Assembly (NCBI GenBank): GCA_029204225.1
Contig: CM055110.1
Span: 34,915,947-34,979,946 of the forward strand
From: Diphasiastrum complanatum
Lineage: Eukaryota; Streptophyta; Lycopodiopsida; Lycopodiales; Lycopodiaceae
Direction of reading: 5' to 3'
DNA: 64,000 bases
Shown one piece after another: positions 22,201 through 33,591 of this stretch. How positions within the stretch are numbered: position 1 is the first letter of the stretch; each line of letters begins with the position of its first letter. A program made the translations under genes and the position numbers. Below the pieces are notes generated by a model. That model did no database searches. It had not been told where the DNA came from and saw nothing but the letters and a program-made list of their open reading frames with translations.

Positions 22201-22395
22201 ACAGTTCCCACTACATACTTCGATGCATCTATATGCACATGAAACTCTATGGACCAATTGGGTGGACGTAATATTGGTGCTGAGACGCTTCTGGAAATGG
22301 AAGACAATTGATTAAGGTAGCTGAGGACCTCATCCTCGCTCATAGAGGAAAAGTGGGATGACTCGCGACGGCTAGGGGATGCATCGTCTGACATA
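22190..22395 (-). pseudogene. Inverted gypsy RNase H fragment in a chimeric open frame
   Basis: The minus strand reads from an ATG at 22395 (MSDDASPSRRESSHF, MSEDEVLSYLNQLSS) directly into VSAPILRPPNWSIEFHVHID and SKYVVGTVLTQP, closely matching the RNase H start at 19.23-19.33 kb. The first 35 residues are of unknown origin. It is open, but its fusion point suggests rearrangement rather than a working gene. Confidence 0.6.
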
Positions 22396-23339
22396 ATGGG
22401 CAGGTAAATAAGAGAGAAAAATATTGCAGACAACCAATGAGAGTCATAAAAATAGCAAAAAAAAATCACCATCTCTCTCTCTCTCTCTCTGCAATACATT
22501 TATGTATATTGACTCATAGCTACAATGTCAATACCAATACGTATATTGTCCATTCATGACATATTCAAACTCAAACAACAATGGAGTTTGCAACTTCCAT
22601 AAAATTGTGAGAAAAAAAGAAAAAAACATCAAAACTATGAGGGAGAAATAAAAGGTGCATTAATTAATGGTTAAATATTGATGATGATCCAAACTAAATC
22701 TCATTGAGGATTACACCTCAAAAGATACTCATTGGCTCTACAAGTGACTTGTATGTAACGAGGGGGTGTCTCTTCTGTGACGACACCGAAGAAGACCATG
22801 GTGTGTAAGCACTTGGCAATCCTTGAGTCTGACGGTTCTTAGCATTGAAGAGAGAAAAGGATGCTGCTACTTTGAACTCAATATTTCAAAGTGGTTACAA
22901 GTGTCAACATCTGACAAAGGAAGATCTAGAATAGAGAAGATCTTCATCCGTCAAATTACATTGGCACTTATTTGAATCCACATGAACCTCATGCAACCTT
23001 TAGAGTTATTGAGTTTGAAGTAGCCGCAACATCTCTCTACGAGGTGGTGAACCATCTGGTTCAAGAACGCCCATGGCCTGCACACCATCGGCCTCTTTGG
23101 TGGTGTCATAGCTAGAAGAAATACTCAATCGCAACAAACAACTCGATTTCAGAGCTAGTGAGTCCCCTTTGCATCCTCAATGGATTTGTGTCATCATTAA
23201 TATTTCAAGAATTCATCGCACGTCCTAATCTTTCATCATAGTATTTCATTTTCATTTCCCACAGTTTTAGGGGAGTTTAGGATCCCTTGTTTTTGTTTAG
23301 AGTTTATGGTTTACTATTAATCATAGATGGAAAATTTAT
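22396..23339. other. No gene recognised; GC-richer segment at 22.7-23.2 kb
   Basis: A short (TC)n lies at 22471-22490. 22.7-23.2 kb has higher GC than its surroundings and a 50-codon open stretch (EVVNHLVQERPWPAHH), which might be a relic exon, but I recognise nothing. Confidence 0.3.
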
Positions 23340-23730
23340 TTATATACTGGTATTGGCCCCGTAGCTTTGACTCAATACCTATAAAAGCTCGGACTATGAA
23401 GATACTCAAACCCTGAATAGAGTCAAATGTGATAATTATAATGCCCAAACCTTGCGGTTATGTCCTATTTCAGAATGTCATCTCATATTCCCTCCCTGCG
23501 ACATGTAGGTTTTTCCGTTCAAGGAAAGAACCCCACCTTTAATGGGAAAAACGTAGGGCTAGACCTTCCTAGGATTGGGAATTATAATTACTTGCATTTG
23601 ACTCTTTCATATTAACTGATTTCAAGTGTATGTGATAAAAATTGAACTATAAAAATACTAGGATCTAGATATCATACATGTATAGAAGAAAGAGCAACTA
23701 TATGGCATATAAACATGAAACTCGTCTCAC

Positions 23731-23868
<138 letters not shown>

Positions 23869-24183
23869 ATTGTCCCCGTAGCTATGACTCAATATCTCGC
23901 TATCTCTCACACAAACCCGTGATCGTGCGCGCCCACACACACACACACAAACATACAAAACACACATGAAACAAAAAAACTTATAGAGTGCTAATCAAAA
24001 CTTTCGAACCGTACGATTATATCGTATTCTAAAATGTCACCACATGCTCCCTCCCTGCGGCGTTTGGGCTTTCTTGTGGAACTTATCTTCCAAGAAACAT
24101 TTGAACCATGCCTTTAATGGAAGAAAACAAGGGCTACACGCCTTCCTAGAATTGGGAGTATTGGTTGCCTTTAAGTCTTTAAT

Positions 24184-24185
<2 letters not shown>

Positions 24186-24258
<73 letters not shown>
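24186..24258. repeat. (TC)n microsatellite
   Basis: About 36 uninterrupted TC units. Confidence 0.98.
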
Positions 24259-24260
<2 letters not shown>

Positions 24261-24332
24261 CTTGAAACATAAAAGAATATATAACACATACATTAAGATA
24301 ACATGAATTAAAGTAGCATGAAACATAAACTG

Positions 24333-24430
24333 CATCATACTTAAAGCTAATTACCATGAAACGTTAATCTTTGAGAAAAAAAGCATGAAACATAAACTAT
24401 TACATAACACAAACCGTAAACTAGTAGCAT

Positions 24431-24476
<46 letters not shown>

Positions 24477-24620
24477 AAACCATCATACTTAAAGCTAATT
24501 ACCATGAAACGTTAATCTTTGAGAAAAAAAAGCATGAAACATAAACTATTACATAACACAAACCGTAAACTAGTAGCATAAAACACGCACACGCATCCAC
24601 ACACACACACACACACACCC
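24333..24620. repeat. 148-bp tandem duplication containing (AC)n
   Basis: 24333-24480 and 24481-24620 share CATCATACTTAAAGC through CTAGTAGCATAAAACAC and end in CACACA runs and CCCTAAAC. The AC tract differs in length between copies. Confidence 0.85.
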
Positions 24621-24798
24621 TAAACATACACAAAGAGAAAAAAAAAAGGAGAACATTATAGAGGGCTAATCAAAACTCCAAAATCGTACGATTATATCCT
24701 ATTCCAGGATGTCACCACCCTCCCTATGGCGTTTGGACTTTCTTGTGGAACTTATCTTCCAACAAGAAATATTTGAACCATGCCTTTAACGGAACACG

Positions 24799-24895
24799 AT
24801 GACATCTGTTTTGGGACTTTGACATGAAAAAGAGTAATCTTTTTTGGTGTTTTTTAATGGTCCTAGTTTTAGGCCAAAATCATGGATTTTTTTAA
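24799..24895 (+). repeat. Left terminal inverted repeat
   Basis: Begins ATGACATCTGTTTTGGGAC and pairs with the reverse complement of 30610-30703, with a few indels in the middle. Confidence 0.65.
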
Positions 24896-25068
24896 AAAAG
24901 CCAAAAAATGCATATTTTAAATAAAGAATTACAAGTTTTTTGTTGCAAACTTCATAAAACCATCATAATTACAAATGAAATAATAATTCAAGAGAACAAA
25001 TGATTTTTGAAACTCGAAATTCCATCGAAATACAAAACAACTTAAATTATATTTGCACATTCTTTTTC

Positions 25069-26902
25069 TTAAAGTACATTTTCTGAGGAATTTTCACTGA
25101 TGACTCTCAATTCAGAACTTGACATATTCTCAACACTCTCGTTTTTAGCTGATGAAGTAGAAGACCCGTCTTCTTCATCAGAGTCAACTAGCATATCTTC
25201 CTCAAAATCCGCGTCTAATGTTGACAAAAAAACCTTGTAAATCAGCTTTTCTCTGTTGATGACGAGTGGAGGATGATGGGTTTTCCAGTAATCCAAGTCG
25301 TTCTTCCAATATAGATATAGTTGACTTTTGTAGATAATTGGTCATTGTTAATTCAAAATTAAATGCCAAAACATCTACATCATGTAGATTCATATTGTTG
25401 ACTCTTGGTTGATTTTTTGACAATCTCTTTCTCTTGCCCTTTGGATCTACTTGCAACATTTCGAGTTCGTACCTTCCCAAAAAAGCATTCTTGAAAGTGG
25501 TGCACAACCAATGGACACGTAGTACTTTCGTTTGATTGCTATTTTGAATAAAACCAAGTACTTTGGCAATCCAAAATGGATGTCCTTCATTGTTTTCTGA
25601 AGCTAGAAGTATAACAAGGCTTCCAATTTGGATTTCATTCAAATCACCGTGCCATTTCATTTTTGCAGCTTTTACAGTTTGCCTATTTTTCCTTGAGCCC
25701 ACATAAATTTCACGTTTTTCACCTTGCACAAGCTACAAAAAATTATTATCTCGAGGAAGATCTAAAGATTCAACAGTTGTAGTTAATGTTTCTAATTTAT
25801 GAGGCCAATAAAATTCTCCAATTGTTGATGTATATTCAGCAAACTGATTTTTTGTTTCTCGAAAAAGTCCATCCACCAATCTGATCAAACTCATCAAAAA
25901 TATGATAAGCTACTTGAATACTTGATTCCAAAAAATTCAATGAGGCAAATGGATCAATCTCACAATCTCTTTGTGCCGTTTGTTCTTCTAGCAAGGACTT
26001 TAAGGGAGACAACACAACAAGCTTGATTTGAGTCGATGGAATGCTAAGCAAAAAACAAATTCCTTCAAGAGGTAGTCATGAAACTGAATTTAAAAATAGT
26101 TTGCCCCATAATAATATAATGTTTGATTCGTTACATTTAATTTTAAACTGGTGTTGAAAGTTAATATCATTAATATTAGCTACGCATCGTTCTGTTTCGT
26201 TGGATGTCTTAACATAATCATGAAAATCATATGTGTGTCTGATTAATAACAGGTTTGGCTTTAGCACATACAATTTCTCAACAATGCTTTGAAGCACTAG
26301 TAAAGAAAATGCCTTTTGCGTCTCAACCTCTTAGAAAAGCAACTAAATATTTGATCAATTTGATCATGGGTATGTCCTACCAACAAAAATCCTTATTTTT
26401 ACTATTTTTTTTTTTAAAATTTCTCCACTAGCATGGACAAGTATGCCAAAATAGTTTGGTTTTTATTTTCCCTAGTAGTGTTGTCAAGCTACAAATAAAG
26501 TATTTCTGAAAGATTTTCACCGAATTCGTAAATTATCTTATGTACAATGGTGATCATCAAATTTGGATCATTTCGAACATTGGGATAATTAAAAAAGACT
26601 TTGGACTCCAAAGTGCCATTAAACACAGGTGCTCCAACGAGATGAACCTAAATAAAATCTGCCTTGTTCAAATTTTTAAGCACTTTGACAAAATGAGACA
26701 GTTTTCTTTTGATCCATGCCATCAATAACAAGATCCAGATATTTTTGTGGACATTCCAAACATTTTTTTCGATGTTTGGCCAACTTTTGTCTTTCAACTA
26801 TCTGTTGATCTCTGTTGTGCAGTTGAAGAGCTTTTGCATCGCCAGTGGACTGATATATCTATGTACTTTATCCTTAGCCTTCCCCATACACAGCGTGGTC
26901 AA
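25069..26902 (-). pseudogene. Transposase-like gene (DGMDQxKT / VGHTHxxIDQxFS family), decayed
   Basis: Reading leftwards from a likely acceptor (TTTTCAG, exon from 26902): RDQQIVERQKLAKHRKKC, then IDGMDQKKT (26700-26726), FNGTLESKVFFNYPN, a LYL-LDNTTRENKNQ block (about 26440-26510), and VGHTHDQIDQIFSCFSKRL (26326-26384, one base insertion). The C-terminal part has IQIGSLVILLASENNEGHPFWIAKVLGF, split here as IQIGSLVILLASENNE and PFWIAKVLGF (25.54-25.66 kb), which looks like a Tudor/SH3-type barrel segment, and an acidic Ser-rich tail ending at 25069. I remember these motifs from uncharacterised proteins now grouped, I believe, as DUF7869. The LDN and VGHTH acidic residues suggest an RNase-H-fold nuclease; this is inference. 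Stops near 26093 and 25733 and frameshifts show decay. Confidence 0.65.
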
Positions 26903-26905
26903 CTG

Positions 26906-28393
26906 AAAATACAATGATTCACTTATTTAATAGAATAAAGATCATACCATAATGATATTAAAAAAGATTGCAACTTAAATTTTTTCAAAACAGAAAGTAT
27001 TAAAATTAATAACAAATTTGATTAATAATATTTATCTTTCTCATCATTCGTCTTTGCAAAAATAAAATTTTTTGTTTTGTTTCAAAAAATAACTGCGTTT
27101 ATATTTTTTGATGGATTGTGTTTTGAAATATTTTTTATTGATTTAATGTTTTTAAATTTATTTTCTAATGATTTAAATTAAGAATTTGAAATATTTTAAA
27201 ACTTTTAACATTGATAATCATTACCAAAACTAAAATTGTAACGATTTGTCAAGTTTATAATATTTTAATTTTGGATGCGTTTTTATAATATTTTTTGTAA
27301 AAAAAAATATTGTTAGAAATTTAAAAAAATGAAAAGATTTTTTTCAAGGTGATTTAAATATTTTCACAAATTATTTAATCTCGATTATTGTAAAGTAATA
27401 TCATTTGCGTTTATTTAATATTTAAATATTCAATGAACTTACATAGGTATAAGTAAAGATTTTAAAAATATTAAAACTTTAAAAGATATTGATTAAAATT
27501 TTAATCATAATTTAAAAAAAAATACAAGAATTATAATTTAAAAAACTCTTAAAATTCCAAAAAAAAACTATAACTTTTATTTTAAATAAGCAAAAAATAT
27601 TTTTTAGTTATTTTAGTGGTTGTGTATCTAATGATTTAATTTTGAATAGTATTACTATTTCATATAAGATAATTTTAAATTATTTATGAAAATCTACTCA
27701 CCAAATTTTTGTAGCTTGAAATATTTTCTTGCAAAATACAACATTTCTTAACATTATAATATATTTATTTGAAAGTAAGAGGAAAAATAAGATTTTATGT
27801 AATGTGCTAAAGTAATTTTTTTAGAAAGGTCACTTCCTAAGTCTTGCTGGAGTGGGACTCACCTTTATTGATGGATTTGTTGGACTCTACTTATATGTAT
27901 ATTCTAAAATGCCAAGTGTACTACTATCACGACAGTAAGATCAAATAATGGTGGTAAGCATATTTCAAAAGATCATTGGAACTTTTTTATATCTCACTTC
28001 AAATATGTGTTGGAAAACCAACTCACTTCAAATATATGCTGGGAAACCAACTCAACAAGACTATCAAGGCTCTAAAATCAAATAATGGTGATAAGCATAT
28101 TTTAAAAGATTCTTGGTCGATTATTGGTCAAGCTATACTTGAAGGACAAATGTAACCTAGTTACAAAACTTGCAACTAATAATCTATGGACAACAATCAC
28201 AAATAGGAACTCACAGTCTAGTACAATCAAAATAAGTGAGGCTTTAATGTCCTATGAGATTAAAAAAAATGCTGCATTGGTGTGGCACATTTTGCTAAGT
28301 AAAACAATAGAATGATTAAGCAGCAATTTAATTACGTAACAAATCACCTAAAAACTACAATTTAAAAAGAAAATTCAAAAATGCTAATGTTCA
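26906..28393. other. Very AT-rich interior of the DNA transposon
   Basis: 27.0-27.8 kb is almost pure A/T with no coding signal and may be an intron or leader. 27939-27977 and 28076-28112 carry a small direct repeat (ATCAAATAATGGTG and AAGCATATTT), with a second one around CACTTCAAATATRTG. No other gene was seen. Confidence 0.4.
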
Positions 28394-28965
28394 TCCTCGG
28401 AATAGACCTTGGTATAGGTCGTGACATACTGTCTGAAACAGATCTACCAATTTTGAGGTCTGTTTTGACCCCTATTGCTAGATCATTCATTATCTTTACT
28501 CGAATTTTCATGATTTGAAATAGTTTGATATCCAATCAAATAAGATCCATTCCAACTCTTACAAAAAGAGTCTTGGACCTGAGTAGTCTATTAGGGGTAA
28601 TTGGATATGGAAATCAAGACTTCAGATTTGAATGCAAGTTACTCCAATGGATTTTACTATATTAGGGGTGATTAGATTTGAATTGATTAGCTAGTTCAAG
28701 ATATCTGAAAGGGATTAAATAAAGATTATTCTAGTCTTATTCAATCCTATGCAATCCAGATAATCTCCCTTCAATGTATAACTCATTGTATCCAAATGTT
28801 GCATTGTTAGGTCACATTTTGCTAATGTCAATCTATTAGTTGAGTGGAAATGATCAAGTAGATTTGGTCAAAACAGATCTCGGAATAGGTGGTGGTATAC
28901 TGTCTGAAATAGATCCACCTATACCTTGGTCTATTTCGACCCCTACTGCTAGATCATTCTCACCC
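28394..28965 (+). repeat. Direct repeats of about 90 bp flanking a 380-bp segment
   Basis: 28394-28490 and 28877-28965 share CTCGGAATAG, TACTGTCTGAAA, GACCCCTA and TGCTAGATCATTC. The right copy forms the start of the open frame of the nested gypsy element. The intervening 28.5-28.87 kb contains two ATTAGGGGTRATT blocks. Confidence 0.7.
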
Positions 28966-30460
28966 CAGCTGATAAATCTGCCCATCATAAACATATTTAT
29001 TAATATAATTGGAGATCATATGGAAGATTTAAAAGGCATTAACAAGAAATCTGGTCAACATCGAATTGACTTGAAAGAAGGTGCAGTACCAATATGCCAA
29101 CGCCAATATAAACTCAATCCTAAGTATTCATTGTTGGTGAAAGACAAACTTGACAAGTACTTGAAGTCAGGAATTATTTATCCAGTACTCAACAGTGAAT
29201 GGGTTTCCTCTATAGTGGTTGTTCCGAAAAAGAAGACTGGGAAGATCCGGTTTTTCCAAGACTATCGGAAGCTTAATGTTGCAACTCGTAAAGATCATCA
29301 TCCTCTTTTTTTACTGATATGATTCTTGATCAAGTTGCGAGAAATGAAAGGTACAGCTTCTTTGATGGATTCTCTGTAACTAGGTATCAATCTGAGAAGA
29401 GGACCAGTCCAAAACAACTTTCACAATTGATTGGGGTACTTACACCTACCAAAAATGTCGTTTGGACTGTGTAACGTGCTAGCCACATTCCAGAGAATGA
29501 TGACTGTTATTTTTCAAGAATACCTACGTGTATTCCTGGATATATTTATGGATGACTTCTGTGTTTACAGCTCAGAAGACACTCATCTTTCAAAGTTGTG
29601 GAAGACATTGCAGAGATGCAGAGAAACTTCACTACGTCTCCAGGCAGAGAAGTGTTATTTTGGCATGCCATAAGGAATACTACTCGGACACAGAATATCA
29701 AAAAGAGAAATTGAAGTTGATAAAAATAAGGTGAAAATCATAAAGAATTTGAAAGAGCCAACAAACTTGCGAGAACTCAAAGGATTTCTAGGTCATGTTG
29801 GTTATTATAAACGGTTCATTCAAGACCACAATAGAAAATACTATAAAAAAGATCTTAAATTCTAAGTACTGGTGGCCAACGATGTACAAAGATGTTGCAG
29901 CGTTTGTAAAAACTTGTGATCCTTGTCAATGAGTTGGGAAACCAACTCCTTCAATGTACTGGCCACTTATGCTGATAGTTCCACTTGCACCATTTGAAAA
30001 ATGGGGCATTGACTTCGTTGGACCAATAAAGCCTATCACTTGCTATCCTAAAAGAAGTTATATTCTTGTAGCAACTAACTATGCGACTAAGATGGTCAAA
30101 GTGGAAGCGACGAAAAGGAATGATGCAAAAACTGTTGCAGAGTTTCTCTTTCGGAACATTATAACCCGTTACGGTTGTCTATTGGAGTTAGTAAGCGATA
30201 GAGGTACACACTTCTTAAATGATATGATACGCCTGCTTACTAAGCACTTTATGATTAAACACCGAAAAACAACTTCGTACAACCCAAAGGCTAACGGTTT
30301 ACTGAGTGAGTCAATGGCATTTTGTGTAAGGTCCTAAATAAGATCACCACAACGCATGCATATGATTGGGATCAGAAATTACCTTTTGTCCTATGGGCGT
30401 ATAGAAATGCCAAAAAGGTGACCACAAAACAAACACCGTTTTATCTGGTCTATGGCATGA
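28840..30460 (+). pseudogene. Nested Ty3/gypsy pol with RNase H deleted
   Basis: RT starts with GQHRIDLKEGAVP, then SEWVSSIVVVPKKKTG and DYRKLN, FFDGFSV, MSFGLCNVLATFQRMM and the catalytic box FMDDFCVYS (about 29547-29573), then LGHVGYYKRFI. The frame jumps straight to the integrase finger end (YWWPTMYKD, CDPCQ) at about 29860, so RNase H and the HH part of the finger are missing. The integrase core has Asp in GIDFVGPIK and SDRGTHFLND and a putative Glu in NGLLSES. TPFYLVYG follows after a frameshift. Many stops. It sits inside the 24.8-30.7 kb transposon. Confidence 0.85.
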
Positions 30461-30609
30461 TTAATTTTAAATTACATCGACGTGATATTTTTAAGTTTTA
30501 ACTAATTTAATCTATTACTTTTAGTTTGCTAAGGTGCTTCAAGTGCATAGAGATCAACAGATAATTGAATGACAAAAGCATGCCAAAATGAAAACATTTA
30601 GTTTGGAGA

Positions 30610-30703
30610 ATGACTCATAAAAAACCATGATTTTGGGCAGAGAATTTAAAAAATACAAAAAAGATTACTCTTTTTTAGGTCAGACTTCGAAAATAAATGT
30701 CAT
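30610..30703 (-). repeat. Right terminal inverted repeat
   Basis: Reverse complement begins ATGACATTTATTTTCGAAG and contains AAAAAGAGTAATCTTTTTT, matching the left TIR. Confidence 0.65.
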
Positions 30704-31738
30704 TGCATTTTCATGATGTGTATCAACAAAATCTTGGATGTTGGAAATCATTGAGAGCTAGCTATATCTTGTTACAATCTTAATAGTTATGTCATTTAGT
30801 AGGTGGTATTTTATTGAAAAACAGATTGTCTTTTATTGATTAATATTTAGAGGTACAAGAGTATGAAACACAACAATTTTTGGTAGTTTATTTCTTTTGA
30901 AAAAACCAACAAGACTTGTTTATTTTTACTCTACATGTCGTATCTTCTCCACCGTTTGATGTTATAAGTGTTGGATGATTGGGTCACATAACCAGGAATC
31001 TTTTAACCACCAGTTAGAATTGTCAGCTCCTTGTCATGGAACATCAATAAATTTGTGTGTTTATTGCTTATGTATGTACTCAAGCATAAGAAGACGATGA
31101 TATGATTTTAAAGTATACGAGCTTTGTTTTTTTTTTTGGAAGCCTTAGTCTAATTTTTTTTTCTTGCTTAAAAGGTATATCTACTTACTCGTTTTGTACT
31201 AAGGTGTAATTTCTTTAACTAAGTTGCAGTAAGCTTAAAAGCAACAATATGGGTCTTGACTTTGGACATTTGGTGTGTGTGTGTGTGTGTGTGTGGCCCT
31301 TCAAGGTTGTTGCGCCGAGGAAGGGCCTTAGTTCGAGGGAGGTAGCCTAGTGGCGCAAAAGGCTCTTTTAATGATGGAGCGGCTGAGGAGGCGGACCTTC
31401 TCCGCCGTGACAACAAGTTCTACTTTTTTATGCCCTAAATGTTTTTTACATGCACCTTCTAAGCAAATAGTGCACATATAAGAAGAAATTTTTCTTACAT
31501 GCGCGCAGGTGCACGGATTGTGCAAACAGAGCAAAAGCCCTCTTCCAGAGAAAGGCATTACCTCATAAACCAAAAGAAAATGATTAAAGCCTCCCTCCAC
31601 CCTGGGAGATCACAGCTCTTCCTCCACCTTGGGAGGTGCCCTTGAGGCATAAAGCCCCCAACAACAAGGCAATTATTTGGCTTTACCCTAAACCTCATAT
31701 GAAGTCCATGTCTACGTGCATTGACCCTCGGCTTGTAG
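30704..31738. other. No gene recognised; short (GT)n
   Basis: (GT)n at 31270-31293. 31.3-31.65 kb is GC-richer and has overlapping minus-strand open stretches (for example 31328-31600) without a recognisable domain. Confidence 0.35.
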
Positions 31739-32188
31739 TTACGTGAATGCATGCATATTGCTGGAGTGTAAATTTTGAAGTAATAAGAAAAGAGTGATAG
31801 CGATGGCGGTAGACGTCCCTCTCTCGGTATGGCGACTGGAGAGATGGCGGTCGTCAGCCATTGGCACAAATGGCGGTGCTCCCTTCTGTGTCACGGAGAG
31901 GGATGTGCTGGTGTTTCTGCCATGGGGTACCGGAAACAATCTTCGATGATAGGCCAAGGATGAAGTATTGTCCTGAGCAGGAACCTTGGGATTCTGGTTG
32001 GTGAAATATAGTGGAATAAGGACCATCGATGGACGAGGAATTGGTTTCTTTTCGCGAAATGGGAGAGTGAATTTGAATCTGAGTAGCATTCTGCATGTCG
32101 CAGAAGTTCGTAGGCCGGGGACAGCAGTAGCATAGAAACTTCTGGCCAGGTCTTTCTCAGTGAGGGATCGAGTCACAATGCACACGAC
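31739..32188 (-). CDS. Possible exon of an unrecognised gene
   Basis: A GC-richer minus-strand frame (full open length 31739-32215) reads YVVCIVTRSLTEKDLARSFY and FKFTLPFREKKPIPRPS. A candidate acceptor TTTCTTTCAG lies just before YVVC near 32195. A second frame is also open over much of it, so the frame choice is uncertain. No family recognised, no upstream exon found. Confidence 0.22.
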   Translation of the reverse strand, partial: VVCIVTRSLTEKDLARSFYATAVPGLRTSATCRMLLRFKFTLPFREKKPIPRPSMVLIPLYFTNQNPKVPAQDNTSSLAYHRRLFPVPHGRNTSTSLSVTQKGAPPFVPMADDRHLSSRHTERGTSTAIAITLFLLLQNLHSSNMHAFT

Positions 32189-32215
32189 GTACTGAAAGAA
32201 ACTGCGAAATAACAT

Positions 32216-33060
32216 GAGAAATACGTCTGCTCATCAGCCATCACTGCCAATTTTCAGGCTGCAGTAGAGGCAATCATGAATGCTCACATCATATGCGATA
32301 CGATCCACAGAGGGGCAACGAGATCGGGAAGACAAGTCCAGTGTCATTATTTGTGTAATATGATCAAGGAGTGAAAGTCTATGCTTATTCCCCAAGGCAA
32401 TAATTAAACCGTTAACTTACTCTGTGATCTACAAGCTCCATCATGACACAAAATGGAGTTTGAGACTATAAGGTTTTCTTTTCCTGTCCTATCTTGACTT
32501 CGTACGTTTGTTCCAAAGGAGCGTACGTAGGTGGGAATAAAGCAGCAAACTTATTTTAGACTTTACAAAAGACGTGCGTTTTATCTGAAATGCTTTGTAT
32601 GTCATATTCGACATGATTGTCCTAATTGATTCGTGCGTGTTTAGCTACAGATTTGAGCTTTTACGGATGAACTATGCCAGAGAGGGCAGCTTTGTAGAAT
32701 GTCCCGACGTGAAGAAGCTACGAAATTCAAGACATGCTTAGAATATGCCACAATTTAAACAAAACCGCATCGATTCCTTGCGTCCGGAATTCTCATATAA
32801 AAACAATAAAGTTCCTTTCTAGGAGGCTGCTGCAGTTATCCGGACACATGGAAAGAAGGAAAATCTGGAGTTCGACAGCGCCCATGATTTCTTAGCAGGC
32901 TAGTGGCAAACTAAACAACGTTAACAAATGCAGGAGAGATTCTGATCAGTTTCAATATAGGAATTGACTTAAATCAACCCATTTTCCAAGTTTGAATATA
33001 CATAAACTGCTATCTCTAGATCTTTGAATTGGAAATGGTAATCTGCATGAGAGATCAGCA
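32216..33060. other. No feature recognised
   Basis: Mixed sequence, moderately GC-rich at 32.2-32.9 kb, without a clear gene. Confidence 0.3.
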
Positions 33061-33062
33061 AT

Positions 33063-33066
<4 letters not shown>

Positions 33067-33115
<49 letters not shown>
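33067..33115. repeat. (GA)n microsatellite
   Basis: About 24 GA units. Confidence 0.98.
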
Positions 33116-33117
<2 letters not shown>

Positions 33118-33378
33118 TAAACAACCAATGTATTGAATGTAAAATGGGCATGGGCAACCACCCGTTACATAGTGAATATGAATGAAAGTTTGTCTCTCAA
33201 AGACAGTCACGACCTTTGGTATGGAAACATTAACTTGACATAAAATCACTTCAAGTGCCCTAAACCTAAGTGAATGCACCTGACCCAACCCTAATATATG
33301 TCTAGTTCATATTGTAATCAAAAGGAAAAAAATATAGCATAAATACATCCTTCACATAATGTATCTACTCAAATCTTA

Positions 33379-33583
33379 TATGAGTCGTCTATCAGAGCAC
33401 GATGTAGGGGTAGAGTTGTTGACTACGACTCGTATTGTTGGTTGGGACTATGGTTGGCATGGCATAGGCTCGAATCCCAACCGTTGCGTAGTGACATCTT
33501 AGGAGCTTGCTCCCCACTTGGTGTTGCCAAGCTGTACATGTTGTGTATAACTACTAGTTCTGTAACTAAGTTGTATAGAAAAA
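33379..33583 (+). mobile_element. tRNA-derived SINE with 8-bp target-site duplication
   Basis: A 205-bp unit with an RNA polymerase III B box (GGCTCGAATCC, 33467-33477), a weak A-box-like region near 33405-33420, and an A-rich 3' end (ATAGAAAAA). It is flanked by perfect AAATCTTA repeats at 33371-33378 and 33584-33591. Non-coding. Confidence 0.6.
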
Positions 33584-33591
33584 AAATCTTA

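Larger units (their letters stand above)
24799..30703 (-). mobile_element. TIR DNA transposon with a DGMDQ/VGHTH transposase-like gene; gypsy nested inside
   Basis: The two ends are imperfect inverted repeats of about 95 bp: 24799-24895 and the reverse complement of 30610-30703 share ATGACAT, AAAAAGAGTAATCTTTTTT, and CCAAAATCATGG in order. The left end interrupts a tandem-repeat unit. Inside are the minus-strand gene (25.07-26.9 kb), AT-rich non-coding sequence and a decayed gypsy element (28.84-30.46 kb). No target-site duplication was identified. Confidence 0.6.

Noticed and set aside
22979-23120. Possible host exon (EVVNHLVQERPWPAHH)
   Set aside because: Short, no splice sites found, no family recognised.
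24799-30703. Target-site duplication for the TIR element
   Set aside because: Flanks GGAACACG and TGCATTTT do not match; I could not identify one.
31300-31440. Possible second SINE (TAGCCTAGTGG resembles an A box)
   Set aside because: No B box at the right distance, no A-tail and no target duplication.
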